Assembly (NCBI GenBank): GCA_023417655.1
Contig: JAEZFD010000053.1
Coordinates: forward strand, 1-38,029
Source of the DNA: Planctomycetota bacterium
GTDB lineage: Bacteria > Planctomycetota > Planctomycetia > Planctomycetales > Planctomycetaceae
DNA length: 38,029 bases
Direction: 5' to 3'
In this document: positions 17,070 through 25,308 of the stretch, one piece after another
How the letters are laid out: every line of letters starts with the position of its first letter
Position numbering within the stretch: the first letter of the stretch is position 1
The notes under the pieces: generated by a model
Told to the model about the DNA's origin: nothing
The model's input: only the letters and a program-made list of their open reading frames with translations
Database searches by the model: none
Program-made: the position numbers and the translations under genes

Positions 17070-17294
17070 ATGGTTCAGAAATCCCCCGCCCGTCGATCTG
17101 CCAAGTCCCGTCGCAATCCGAGCGTCTGCGAAATCGCTCGGAAGCGAGAAACGATTCAGGCAGGCTGGTCTTCAGAAGAGCGTCGCCGTCGTCGCCCTGA
17201 ACCACGCACCCGTGCAGCTGATCCACGTCTGCAGGCCCATCTGCGGTTCATTGAATTCCTCATCGCAACTCAGGGAAAGTCCTCAGCCCGGTAA
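17070..17294 (+). CDS. Small arginine-rich protein, unknown function
   Basis: The 74-residue, very basic protein contains the stretch EIARKRETIQAGWSSEER at about 21-38, followed by an arginine run (RRRRRPEPRTR) and a short hydrophobic helix HLRFIEFLIA near the end. An IQxxWS-x-EER-like core recurs, as I remember it, in short uncharacterised planctomycete proteins, which is the main reason to keep it. GGAG seven bases before ATG 17070 supports this start over one at 17004. It ends two bases before the stop of the convergent decarboxylase. The basic tail suggests nucleic-acid binding, but nothing more can be said. It may instead be a chance open frame. Confidence 0.5.
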   Translation: MVQKSPARRSAKSRRNPSVCEIARKRETIQAGWSSEERRRRRPEPRTRAADPRLQAHLRFIEFLIATQGKSSAR

Positions 17295-17296
17295 AC

Positions 17297-18667
17297 TCAG
17301 ACTCTGTCCGAGTTACCAGACTCCAGCACCATTGCTGTCACTTGCTCCAGTCGCCGAATGATCTCAGGCATCCATTCCAGATGCTCAGGCTTCATGACCG
17401 TCGCCCTCAGACACGCGACCGTCGGCTGATCGAAATGAGCCACCGCCTGCAGAGGACTAATCAACTCAGCATGGAGTGACAGCAATGCCAAGTGGAGATC
17501 ATGGTCTGCGGCGACCTGAAAAATGCGCTGCGCGAGCCGCGACGATTCAGATGTCGTCTCGGCGCGTACACACCAGACAACGATGTCCAGCTCGGGATTG
17601 AGCACCGGCGTCAGTCGTGGTTGTCGGCCAATCCATTCATGCAGTTGCAGTGCGGCCGAGCGACCCCGCTCCAGGTTGCCTGCAAACACGCCTCCCCGTT
17701 CGATGGGAAAGGCCTTCATCGTCGTCCACAACGCGACAGCCGCTGCGCCAGCCCGGGAGCACTCCAGCGAAATTTCTCCCAGGTGCAGATCGTCAGACGT
17801 GAAGTACGTGTACGGCGATTCATGGTGGTAGATCGCCGCCACGCGCCGATCACGGAACAGCACGCAACCACATCCGTACGGCTGTAATCCATGCTTATGA
17901 GGGTCGATGACGATCGAGTCAGCATGTTCGATCGCCGCAAACGCCTTCGCCGTTTCCGGTCGCAGATTCCCAGCCAGTCGGAAGTAGCCGCCGTAAGCAG
18001 CGTCGACATGCAGCCGGAATTCATATTTCTCACGCAGTGCGAAAATCTCTTCCAGCGGATCTACGGCTCCCAGTCCAGTCGTTCCTAGCGTGGCGACGAC
18101 TGTCCCGATCGTTCCCGTCTTCAAGAGGTCTTCGAGCCGGTTAAGATCCATTCGCCCGTGTGCATCGACCGGCACCGCATGATAGGGAACCTGCAAAACC
18201 GCAGTGAGTCGGGAATGTGTGTAATGCGCTTGCGCTGACCCTGCGCACGTCTTCCCGGGATTCAATTCACGCGAGATCCAGTGTGCCTCAAAATTCGCCA
18301 TCGTCCCGCCGCCACAGAGATGGCCGAGGGCATTCTTCCACCCAAACATTCCGGCAATCTGTTCGACGCACTCCAGTTCCAGAGCCGAACTCGCCCGGCC
18401 GCCGTCGAGTGCGTGATTGTTCGGATTAATGCACATGGCCATCGTGTAGGCCAGCTGCGCCAGCGGGTGCGGTGGCTTCAGCATCTGCCCCAAGTACAGC
18501 GCGTGCTGATAGGGATAGTTGTCCTGCATTCGCTCCGCAGCCGTCATCAACGCTGCTTCCATTACAGCGTTGATCTCGGTTGGGGGCAGGGGCGGCAGGT
18601 GTTGAAACCCGGCCTGCAACTGTTGCAGTGCCTTCGAAAGAATCTCGAGTTGAGGAGGAGTCAGCAT
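17297..18667 (-). CDS. PLP-dependent group II decarboxylase-like enzyme
   Basis: The 456-residue protein has the fold-type I features of the glutamate/aromatic amino-acid decarboxylase family. NPNNHALDGGRASSALELECVEQIAGMFGW is the substrate-entry and dimer region, GHLCGGGTMANFEAHWISR binds the cofactor phosphate, and SAQAHYTHSR supplies the His (148) that stacks on the PLP ring. HVDAAYGGYF supplies Asp222 for the pyridine nitrogen, and DPHKHGLQPYGCG supplies the Schiff-base Lys258. Group II enzymes decarboxylate glutamate, aspartate, tyrosine, DOPA or 2,4-diaminobutyrate; which one cannot be decided here. Some members of this group act as lyases or aminotransferase-like enzymes. It stands alone on the minus strand and its stop lies two bases from that of the small basic gene. 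Confidence 0.88.
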   Translation of the reverse strand: MLTPPQLEILSKALQQLQAGFQHLPPLPPTEINAVMEAALMTAAERMQDNYPYQHALYLGQMLKPPHPLAQLAYTMAMCINPNNHALDGGRASSALELECVEQIAGMFGWKNALGHLCGGGTMANFEAHWISRELNPGKTCAGSAQAHYTHSRLTAVLQVPYHAVPVDAHGRMDLNRLEDLLKTGTIGTVVATLGTTGLGAVDPLEEIFALREKYEFRLHVDAAYGGYFRLAGNLRPETAKAFAAIEHADSIVIDPHKHGLQPYGCGCVLFRDRRVAAIYHHESPYTYFTSDDLHLGEISLECSRAGAAAVALWTTMKAFPIERGGVFAGNLERGRSAALQLHEWIGRQPRLTPVLNPELDIVVWCVRAETTSESSRLAQRIFQVAADHDLHLALLSLHAELISPLQAVAHFDQPTVACLRATVMKPEHLEWMPEIIRRLEQVTAMVLESGNSDRV

Positions 18668-18891
18668 TGATCGACCTGTTTCCGTAATGATTCCTGCTAC
18701 GTGGAAAGCAGGGTAATTTCGATAGTAGGGAAAATCTCATCTGACTGTGACCGCGAATTCTCCCGGGAGCGTCGAGGATTCATCTTGGACAACTGCTCTG
18801 CCGGTTTAACATGGAAGAACAGGGAGCAATGCCCACTTGAAGTCCGTCAGTCTGTCCCCTCTCTCAGGTCCCTCAGTCAGGAGATCGACTC

Positions 18892-19398
18892 ATGTCCCAG
18901 TATCCTGTCCGCGCCGGAGTCTTCGCCTCCACTGAAAAAGCCCTGCAGGCGGTTGATGATCTTCACGATGTCGGGTTCACATGGGAACAAATCAGCGTGA
19001 TCTGTTCCGACCAGAAACAGCGGGAACTCTTTCCGACACAGACCCAGCATGGGCGAACGGGGAATCTCGACAATTCCGCTATTGATGCTGCTGCGACTGG
19101 GGCACTGAGCCTGGGTGGGGCGGCCGTTGCCGCCATTCTCGTCACCGGCCCTGGGATGATGATTGCCGTGCTGGGAGCCTTCGCTGGCATCGCCGCCGCC
19201 GGGACGTTCACCTCGCTGATGATCACCCGCGGCTTCGAATCGGAAGCCACCGATTTCTATGAACAAGCCTTGCAGGAAGGTCAGATTCTGGTCGCCGTTG
19301 AAATCCCGGACCACGTCCCTGATGCGGAATCGCGTCGCGAACTGGCCGCAGAACTGCTCACCGCCGCCGGTGGAAATTTGCAGATGCTGGCTCACTGA
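18892..19398 (+). CDS. YflT-like (general stress protein 17M-type) membrane protein
   Basis: The 168-residue protein has an N-terminal domain with AGVFASTEKALQAVDDLHDVGFTWEQISVIC, matching the ferredoxin-like repeat of the heat-induced stress protein YflT/GsiB-neighbour family (PF11181). A glycine/alanine-rich hydrophobic hairpin at about 63-120 follows, and then a second ferredoxin-like half with TDFYEQALQEGQILVAVEI. Proteins of this architecture are small membrane proteins induced by stress in several phyla; the molecular role is unknown. AGGAG lies eight bases before the ATG, so the start is firm. It has its own upstream region of about 220 bases shared with the divergent decarboxylase gene. 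Confidence 0.8.
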   Translation: MSQYPVRAGVFASTEKALQAVDDLHDVGFTWEQISVICSDQKQRELFPTQTQHGRTGNLDNSAIDAAATGALSLGGAAVAAILVTGPGMMIAVLGAFAGIAAAGTFTSLMITRGFESEATDFYEQALQEGQILVAVEIPDHVPDAESRRELAAELLTAAGGNLQMLAH

Positions 19399-19551
19399 CC
19401 CGGCTCGTTTCACTCGATCGGCAAAACTCATTTGACAAGACGCCGGGTTGCTGCGACACCTATTAACTCTTCACCGACTGGATCACTGCGGCGAAATTGT
19501 GTTCGTTCATCGGGTCCAGTCTCGACGGCCCCCTATTTGAAACGCACACCG

Positions 19552-19932
19552 ATGACGCCTGAAGCGGAACTGCTGGAAGTCTCTCTGAAACTCCTCAAAG
19601 CGATCGACGCCGGAGACTGGAAAACGTACGCCAGCCTGTGCGACGAAGACATCACCTGCTTTGAGCCGGAAGCCAACGGTCACCTCGTCGCTGGTCTGCC
19701 GTTCCACAAATACTATTTCGATCTGCCAGGCAACGGCACCCCGAAGCTCTCTTCCGCTGCTTCTCCCAACATTCGCGTCATCGGCGATGTGGGAATCGTC
19801 TGTTACGCCCGACTCGTGCAGAAACTGGATGCCTCCGGTGCTCCTGTGACTGCCACCGCTGACGAAACCCGCATCTGGCAGAAGGTCGGCGGCGTCTGGA
19901 AGCACATTCACTTCCACCGTTCTCCGGTATAA
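19552..19932 (+). CDS. CaMKII-association/SnoaL-like domain protein
   Basis: The 126-residue protein has a cone-shaped NTF2-like fold: helix EAELLEVSLKLLKAIDAGDWKTYASLCDEDITCFEPEANG, then a pocket segment GLPFHKYYFD and the C-terminal sheet TRIWQKVGGVWKHIHFHRSP. This matches the calcium/calmodulin-dependent kinase II association domain (PF08332) and DUF4440 relatives, which in bacteria are lone oligomeric proteins of unclear function. The frame extends upstream to a TTG at 19432, but the domain begins exactly at ATG 19552. No good ribosome binding site precedes it, so the exact start is less certain than the domain call. It follows the YflT-like gene by 153 bases on the same strand and ends before a terminator. 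Confidence 0.82.
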   Translation: MTPEAELLEVSLKLLKAIDAGDWKTYASLCDEDITCFEPEANGHLVAGLPFHKYYFDLPGNGTPKLSSAASPNIRVIGDVGIVCYARLVQKLDASGAPVTATADETRIWQKVGGVWKHIHFHRSPV

Positions 19933-20001
19933 TGATAAGCCGACCGAGCTAAGCTGACCGCGGATTTCCCTGCGTCGCTCGCGTGGGTCTGAAAATTAAA
20001 G

Positions 20002-20044
20002 AAGCCCCGCCAAATTCTTCGAATCTGGCAGGGCTTTCTTTTTT
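20002..20044. terminator. Rho-independent terminator, bidirectional
   Basis: AAGCCCCGCCA (20002-20012) pairs with TGGCAGGGCTT (20026-20036) with one mismatch; the loop can pair further as ATTC/GAAT, and a T-rich run follows to 20044. It separates the convergent CaMKII-association gene and prolyl-tRNA synthetase gene. On the minus strand it is followed by the complement of a short A-rich tract, so it may end both transcripts. Confidence 0.85.
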
Positions 20045-20058
20045 CCTGTCATACCGAC

Positions 20059-21786
20059 TTACTGCAGAGCGGCCTTGGCCTGCTGGACCATCTCGGCCAC
20101 ATCAGCGGCCACGGTTTCCAGCGAAATCATCGATGGGCTGGCTTCTGTTCGCCATTTCACTTCGGCGACGCCATCTTTCAGCCCCTTGCCACCGATCACG
20201 ACCCGCAGCGGGATCCCGATCAGGTCGGCATCCTTGAACTTGAAGCCCGGCCTTGCATCCCGGTCGTCGATAATGACATCGACTCCGGCTGCCTTCAGGT
20301 CTTCATAGACCTTGTTGGCGGCTCCCAGCACTGCGGCATCCGTGACATTCAACGGAACGACCAGCACTTCATAAGGAGCAACCGTCATCGGCCAGATCAG
20401 GCCGTTCTCATCATGCTTGGTCTCTGCAAGGCCGGCCAGAATTCGGTTCACGCCGATACCATAGCAGCCCATGATGATCGGATGGCGCTGCTCCTTCTCA
20501 TCGAGATAGTTCGCTTCCAGCGAGACTGAATACTTGGTTCCCAGCTTGAAGACGTGCCCGACTTCGATCCCGTGAACAAAGCCCATCTTCGCCTGGCACT
20601 TCGGGCAGGGATCACCGTCTTCGGCATTCCGCAGGTCATAAGCTCCTGCGACGTTATAGTCCCGCCCGGGGTTAACGCCGGTCAGATGCTTGTCGGCCAC
20701 ATTCGCACCGACAACAGCATCTTTCACAAGCACCGCATCGAGGTCAGCGATAATCTTGCAAGTGAGACCGACCGGACCGGCGAAGCCGACAGGGGCTCCT
20801 GTGACCTTCTGGATGGTGGCCTCATCTGCGAGAGCCACTTCGCCCGCACCGAGTGCACGGCGGATCTTATTGTCGTTTGCCGTGTGGTCACCCCGGATCA
20901 ACACAGCGACCGGCTGTCCGTCGGCGACGTAGATCAGTGTCTTGACCAGTTGGTTCGGCTGAATCTTGAGGAACTTCGTCAGCTGCTCAATCGTGCCGAC
21001 ATTCGGGGTCTCAACTGAGGTGACAACAGCACTTCCGGCGGGCGGCTGCTGTTCAACACGGCCAGTTTCGGCGCGTTCGAGATTCGCGGCATAGTTACAG
21101 TTGGGGCAGCGGACGATGCTGTCCTCACCATTTCCAGCAGGAATCATGAACTCATGCGAGGCGTCGCCGCCAATCGGACCGCTTTCGGCTTCAACCGGAA
21201 TCGCTTCCAGCCCGCACCGACGGAAGATGCGCACATAGGCGTCGTACATCTTCTGGTACGTTTCATCGAGCTGTTCGACCGACGAACTGAAACTGTAAGC
21301 ATCCTTCATCAGGAACTCACTGGTCCGCAGCACCCCGAACCGCGGACGTTCTTCGTTCCGGAACTTCGTCTGAATTTGATACACGGTGAGCGGCAGCTGT
21401 CGGTAGCTGCTGATATGCCGCGCGATCAGGTCGGTAACAACTTCCTCGTGCGTCGGTCCCAGTGCCATCGGAACCTTATGATCGCGGCGAGTCACCTGAA
21501 ATTTGATCAGCACGTTGCCGAATGAGTTGATTCGCCCTGTCCGTTCAAACAGATCGATCGGCTGAATTGCCGGCATATGCAGTTCGAGGGCACCGGCCTT
21601 GTCCATCTCATCACGGACGATGGCTTCGGCCTTCCGCAGGGCACGGTATCCCAGCGGCAGATAGGTATAGGCACCAGCCATCAACTGGCGGATCAACCCG
21701 GCCCTGAGCATCAACTGATGGCTGGGGATTTCCGCATCCGAGGGAACTTCCTTCATCGTCGGAATAAAAGCCTGTGACCAGCGCAC
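20059..21786 (-). CDS. proS: Prolyl-tRNA synthetase, bacterial type with editing domain
   Basis: The 575-residue class II aminoacyl-tRNA synthetase charges tRNA-Pro with proline. N-terminal MRWSQAFIPTMKEVPSDAEIPSHQLMLRAGLIRQLMAGAY is the usual start. GPTHEEVVTDLI is followed by motif 2 with FRNEERPRFGVLRTSEFLMKDAYSF, and motif 3 has GCYGIGVNRILA. A YbaK-like insertion domain that removes mischarged alanine lies at about 225-385. The C-terminal anticodon-binding domain starts near VAPYEVLVVPLNV and includes DARPGFKFKDADLIGIPLRVVIG. Length matches bacterial ProRS. The start codon is GTG with AAGGA six bases upstream (21797-21793). It is preceded by about 170 bases of leader without a T-box, as expected outside Firmicutes. 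Confidence 0.97.
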   Translation of the reverse strand: MRWSQAFIPTMKEVPSDAEIPSHQLMLRAGLIRQLMAGAYTYLPLGYRALRKAEAIVRDEMDKAGALELHMPAIQPIDLFERTGRINSFGNVLIKFQVTRRDHKVPMALGPTHEEVVTDLIARHISSYRQLPLTVYQIQTKFRNEERPRFGVLRTSEFLMKDAYSFSSSVEQLDETYQKMYDAYVRIFRRCGLEAIPVEAESGPIGGDASHEFMIPAGNGEDSIVRCPNCNYAANLERAETGRVEQQPPAGSAVVTSVETPNVGTIEQLTKFLKIQPNQLVKTLIYVADGQPVAVLIRGDHTANDNKIRRALGAGEVALADEATIQKVTGAPVGFAGPVGLTCKIIADLDAVLVKDAVVGANVADKHLTGVNPGRDYNVAGAYDLRNAEDGDPCPKCQAKMGFVHGIEVGHVFKLGTKYSVSLEANYLDEKEQRHPIIMGCYGIGVNRILAGLAETKHDENGLIWPMTVAPYEVLVVPLNVTDAAVLGAANKVYEDLKAAGVDVIIDDRDARPGFKFKDADLIGIPLRVVIGGKGLKDGVAEVKWRTEASPSMISLETVAADVAEMVQQAKAALQ

Positions 21787-21943
21787 GTTCGATCCTTCAA
21801 AATAATCAGAGGTAAACTGAAGGGAACCGGTTCTCCGGCACTTCAGGGAATCGAGCGAATCATCCTGATTCCGGTTCTCCGTGTCGAGATAAGCCGTTCA
21901 GAAATCTGGAGAACAGCCCCTGAACCCGCCAGAGCAGTGGCCC

Positions 21944-21993
21944 CGGAAAGAAGAAAGGCAACACCCTCCAGACCAGATCCGAAGAGTGTCGCC
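21944..21993 (-). terminator. Rho-independent terminator of the DUF1080-PQQ gene
   Basis: On the minus strand GGCGACACTCT (21993-21983) pairs with AGGGTGTTGCC (21967-21957) over 11 pairs with two G-T wobbles, followed by TTTCTTCTTT. It lies 24 bases after the stop at 22017 and before the prolyl-tRNA synthetase gene on the same strand, insulating that gene. Confidence 0.7.
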
Positions 21994-22016
21994 CCTGAAA
22001 TTTGCCGCCGGTGAGC

Positions 22017-23894
22017 TTACTTCACAAACTTGAAGAGGCTCTTGCCGGTCGGAGATGCGATGCAGAAGTAGATTTCTCCTTCAGCGTCTTCGCCAAAGGA
22101 AAGAACTGGCATCTGCGGGCTCGGGATCGACTCATTGGAAATGACCTTCTTGGCTGCTTCATCATAATGCAGCGCCCAGATCTTCCCGGTCACATAGTCG
22201 GCGTACACATACTTCCCCTGAAGCTCTGGCAGTGCTTTGCCGCGATAGACGAAACCGCCGGTAATCGACTTTCCGACCTGGTGATCGTATTCCCAGATGG
22301 GATCAATTACGTCGGCGTCGGCGATGGACTTGGTGCCGAACGGGTGGGTCCCCTCACGCCGGTTCCAGCCATAGTTCCCGCCTTTTACGACGATGTCGAT
22401 CTCTTCCCACAGGTTCTGTCCGACATCAGCGGCCCAGAGATGTCCGGTCTTGCGGTCAAACTCCATCCGCCAGATGTTGCGGAAGCCATAGGCAAAGATT
22501 TCAGGAGCGGCGCCTTCTTTCCCGACAAACGGGTTGTCCTTCGGAATGCCGTACGCTTTTCCGTCTGCAGGATGATCGACATCGATTCGCAGGACTTTCC
22601 CCAGCGGGGTCGCCAGTGACTGACCATTGTCGAACGGATCATCTCCGGCGCCACCGTCGCCCAGTGCAATATATAGGAATCCATCGGGACCAAAGATGAC
22701 GGTTCCGCCGTTATGATTCCAGAATGGCTGCTTCAGCTGGAAAATGATCTTTTCGCTGGCAGGATCGAACTTCTTCGGATCGGTCTTGGAGCGTTCGAAC
22801 CGCGAGACGTGGGTCATCAAGGTCGACTTCGGGGTGTAGTACACATAGATGTACCCGTTCGACTTGAAGTCTGGATGAACAGCGAGACCCAGGAAGCCTT
22901 CTTCATTCTGCTTGTCGCTGTAGGCGACTCGATCAGTAATATCGAGGACCAGTTCGGCCTTGGTCGCTTCCGGGTTGTTGTCCAGAGCCCAGATCGTTCC
23001 ATGCTGTTCCGAAACGAACAGACGGTTGCTGCCGTCCTTCGGGTAGGTCACGCCGATGGCCCGAAACGCCTGTGGACGTCCTTCTGCGTCGGCCGGTTCC
23101 CAGCCTTCAAACTTCAGATTGGGGAAGGCTTCAACGACCTTCAGCGGGAGCACGCCTGTTGAGATGTCCGGACCTTTGGATCCACTGATGGGGCGGATCT
23201 TGATGTTCCGGAAGGCGACTTCGTCGTTGTGGTCCTGCAGGCAGATAAATCCAGAAGTCGGCTTACCGAAGTTGGTCCAGTTCGCGAACTTGCTGGCAGC
23301 GACTTTCTTGTCCCAGTCAGGGCTCCCTTTTTTGAACGTGTAATACCGAACACCGTTCATGTCGACTTCGCACAGATCCGGGGTGATCCGGACGTAGAGC
23401 TGATTCCATTCCCCAGCCGGTTTGGCGGCGTCATTGACTTCGCCGGTGACGCGGTTCTTGCCTGGCTGATAAAGCTGATAGAGCCATCCGGACTTCTGTG
23501 GATCGCGACCTTCGGCGTTATCCTGAATCTGAATCTCCGGACCGGTCATGTACGGAGCCTTTTCGGTTTCCGCGACATGGAACATCAGACCGCTGTTCCC
23601 CCCCTTGCTGATCTTGTAATCCAGCAGGAGTTCGAATGCGTCGTACTGATCAGCGGTCACAATATCGCCGGCGCCCTTTTCCTTCCGGATCAGTGCCCCA
23701 TCTTCGACGACCCAGCCGTTGCTGATGCCATCCTTCTTATAGTTCCGCCATCCATTGGTGGTCTTGCCGTCGAACAGCAACTTCCAGCCAGACAGCTTCT
23801 CGTTCTCAGACAGTTCATTGGGAGTACCGGCCGAGACCGTTTGCCCGAGGCACATTAGCAGACACGCAGGAAGCCACATCAGATTTCGAATCAT
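22017..23894 (-). CDS. Exported fusion: DUF1080 glycoside-binding/hydrolase domain + PQQ-type sugar dehydrogenase
   Basis: The 625-residue protein has a signal peptide (hydrophobic about 5-21, cleavage near SAG). A DUF1080 domain (about 30-212), now called 3-keto-disaccharide hydrolase, has a concanavalin-like fold and shows WKLLFDGKTTNGWRNY, GGNSGLMFHV and GPEIQIQDN. From about 240 to the end is a six-bladed glucose/sorbosone dehydrogenase-like propeller with GLAVHPDFKSNGYIYVYYT, WNHNGGTVIFGPDG, LYIALGDGG, GKVLRIDVD and FAYGFRNIWR. The soluble PQQ glucose dehydrogenase family uses PQQ and calcium to oxidise sugars; many planctomycete paralogues have not been tested. The fusion suggests capture or cleavage of a 3-keto-glycoside plus oxidation outside the cytoplasm. 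It stands alone and ends with a terminator. Confidence 0.92.
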   Translation of the reverse strand: MIRNLMWLPACLLMCLGQTVSAGTPNELSENEKLSGWKLLFDGKTTNGWRNYKKDGISNGWVVEDGALIRKEKGAGDIVTADQYDAFELLLDYKISKGGNSGLMFHVAETEKAPYMTGPEIQIQDNAEGRDPQKSGWLYQLYQPGKNRVTGEVNDAAKPAGEWNQLYVRITPDLCEVDMNGVRYYTFKKGSPDWDKKVAASKFANWTNFGKPTSGFICLQDHNDEVAFRNIKIRPISGSKGPDISTGVLPLKVVEAFPNLKFEGWEPADAEGRPQAFRAIGVTYPKDGSNRLFVSEQHGTIWALDNNPEATKAELVLDITDRVAYSDKQNEEGFLGLAVHPDFKSNGYIYVYYTPKSTLMTHVSRFERSKTDPKKFDPASEKIIFQLKQPFWNHNGGTVIFGPDGFLYIALGDGGAGDDPFDNGQSLATPLGKVLRIDVDHPADGKAYGIPKDNPFVGKEGAAPEIFAYGFRNIWRMEFDRKTGHLWAADVGQNLWEEIDIVVKGGNYGWNRREGTHPFGTKSIADADVIDPIWEYDHQVGKSITGGFVYRGKALPELQGKYVYADYVTGKIWALHYDEAAKKVISNESIPSPQMPVLSFGEDAEGEIYFCIASPTGKSLFKFVK

Positions 23895-24084
23895 GAAGTT
23901 CGCTCAGCTTTGGAGGGTCAGGAAGGAGGGACCGATCAGCAGGGCCTTGTGGGCTCCTGCATTTCGCGATAGTACCGGTCTGCAGGCCGATCCGCAAAGC
24001 CGCGGAGACTTGGAGCCCGGTCTTTCGTCGACCATAATGAGTTCTCACGCGATGATTCACGCGTCTCAATCAGGAGCGGTCCGC

Positions 24085-24357
24085 ATGGCTCAGGCAATCG
24101 TCAATCCAGAAGAACTCCGAGCATTCGCGCTTCGGCTGAAACAGTTCAACACAACGCTGACCGATCAGGCGTCCATGCTCTCCGGGCTTCTCGACTCTCT
24201 CAGCTCGAGCTGGCGAGATCAGGAGAACCAGAAGTTTCAGGAAGAATTCAAACAGCATCTGCGACTGCTGGCACAATTCGTCGAGGCCAACAACCAGCAC
24301 GTTCCGTATCTGCTACGAAAAGCCGAGCGGATCGAAGAGTATCTGCAGCAAAGATGA
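24085..24357 (+). CDS. WXG100-like small helical protein
   Basis: The 90-residue protein is two long helices with a turn at SSSWRDQENQKF, where Trp43-Arg-Asp stands at the place of the Trp-x-Gly of ESAT-6/WXG100 proteins. No signal peptide, no cysteine. A similar gene with WRD and a C-terminal KAERIEEYL-like end seems to be conserved in planctomycetes, from memory. WXG100 proteins are type VII secretion substrates or chaperones in Gram-positives, but no FtsK/EccC-like ATPase or C-terminal YxxxD/E export signal is present here, so it should not be assumed to be secreted. The start has AGGAG eight bases upstream. A longer frame opens at 23755, but that part is antisense to the DUF1080-PQQ gene. 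It converges on the sigma factor gene with a shared hairpin. Confidence 0.78.
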   Translation: MAQAIVNPEELRAFALRLKQFNTTLTDQASMLSGLLDSLSSSWRDQENQKFQEEFKQHLRLLAQFVEANNQHVPYLLRKAERIEEYLQQR

Positions 24358-24452
24358 AGCCCGGCGATCTCGGGTCCGGCTCTGGTGGGCCTCGAATCAA
24401 GCAGAACGAACCTCGCTCACTCTGGCGCTGTGATCACGATCCCCCAAATAGA

Positions 24453-24487
24453 AAAAGGACTCTGGAAATCGGTTCCAGAGTCCTTTT
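24453..24487. terminator. Perfect bidirectional terminator hairpin
   Basis: A perfect 15-pair stem, AAAAGGACTCTGGAA (24453-24467) with its complement at 24473-24487, and loop ATCGG. It ends in TTTT on either strand, so it can terminate both the WXG100-like gene and the sigma factor gene, which converge here. Confidence 0.93.
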
Positions 24488-24519
24488 GAATGATTGACGA
24501 TTTCTTGCGCGAGTGTCCG

Positions 24520-25296
24520 TTACGCGAACTCCGGACGGCGACGACGCAGCTGTTCTTTCAGTCGAGCGACAATGCTGGAGTGCATCTGGCTGACGCGGCT
24601 CTCTGAGAGACCGAGCGTCTGACCGATTTCCTTCATTGTCAGTTCTTCGTAGTAATACAGGATGATAATCAGACGCTCGTTCCGATTCAGACCCTTCGTG
24701 ACGAGTTTCATCACGTCACGCTTCTGAATTCCGAGTGTCGGGTCTTCACCCTTCATGTCTTCGACGACATCGATCTCGCGGACATCTTTATAGCTGTCCG
24801 TTTCGTACCACTTCTTGTTCAGGCTCACGAGGCTGACAGCACTCGCTTCTGACTTCAGTTTGTCGAAGTCATCCAGGCTCATGGCGAGCTTGTTTGCCAG
24901 TTCAAGGTCAGTGGGCGGACGACCATGCGCCGCTTCCAGTTCTTTACGTGCTGCTTCCAGCTTGCTGGCTTTGCTTCGAACCAGACGGGGAACCCAGTCC
25001 ATGGTTCGCAGTTCATCCAGCATGGCCCCGCGGATTCGAGGAACACAATAGGTCTCGAACTTCACTCCGCGATCCATGTCGAATGCTTCAATGGCATCCA
25101 TCAGACCGAAGACACCGGCGGAAACCAGGTCGTTCAAGTCCACTCCGTCAGGGAGCTTCGCCCAGACGCGTTCGGCATTGAAGCGGACCAGCGGAAAGTA
25201 GTTCTCGATCAGCCGGTTCCGCAGCTCTTGGTTCGTCTGGTCTTTCTTAAACTCAAGCCAGACGGCCTGAATATCAATTTTGACCTTCATGGTCAT
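24520..25296 (-). CDS. RNA polymerase sigma factor of the FliA/WhiG (sigma-28) type
   Basis: The 258-residue protein shows all conserved sigma-70 regions. Region 2 has RNRLIENYFPLVRFNAERVW, the DLVSAGVFGLMDAIEAFD core-binding helix and KFETYCVPRIRGAMLDELR for promoter -10 recognition. Region 3 is at about 105-165 with RPPTDLELANKLAMSLDDFDKL, and region 4 at about 203-255 with LTMKEIGQTLGLSESRVSQMHSSIVARL, the helix-turn-helix for the -35 box. The RIRGAMLDELR and SESRVSQMHS segments are typical of FliA/WhiG/SigF-related factors. These control flagellar or developmental genes; no flagellar gene is in the window, so the regulon is unknown. The ATG at 25296 is supported by GGAGGA seven bases upstream (25308-25303). 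Confidence 0.93.
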   Translation of the reverse strand: MTMKVKIDIQAVWLEFKKDQTNQELRNRLIENYFPLVRFNAERVWAKLPDGVDLNDLVSAGVFGLMDAIEAFDMDRGVKFETYCVPRIRGAMLDELRTMDWVPRLVRSKASKLEAARKELEAAHGRPPTDLELANKLAMSLDDFDKLKSEASAVSLVSLNKKWYETDSYKDVREIDVVEDMKGEDPTLGIQKRDVMKLVTKGLNRNERLIIILYYYEELTMKEIGQTLGLSESRVSQMHSSIVARLKEQLRRRRPEFA

Positions 25297-25308
25297 AAAG
25301 ATTCCTCC

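Noticed and set aside
21787..21940. Possible T-box leader before the prolyl-tRNA synthetase gene.
   Set aside because: No T-box consensus or antiterminator structure was found, and T-boxes are not expected in this phylum.
24085..24357. Reading the WXG100-like protein as proof of a type VII secretion system.
   Set aside because: No secretion ATPase or export motif is present in the window.
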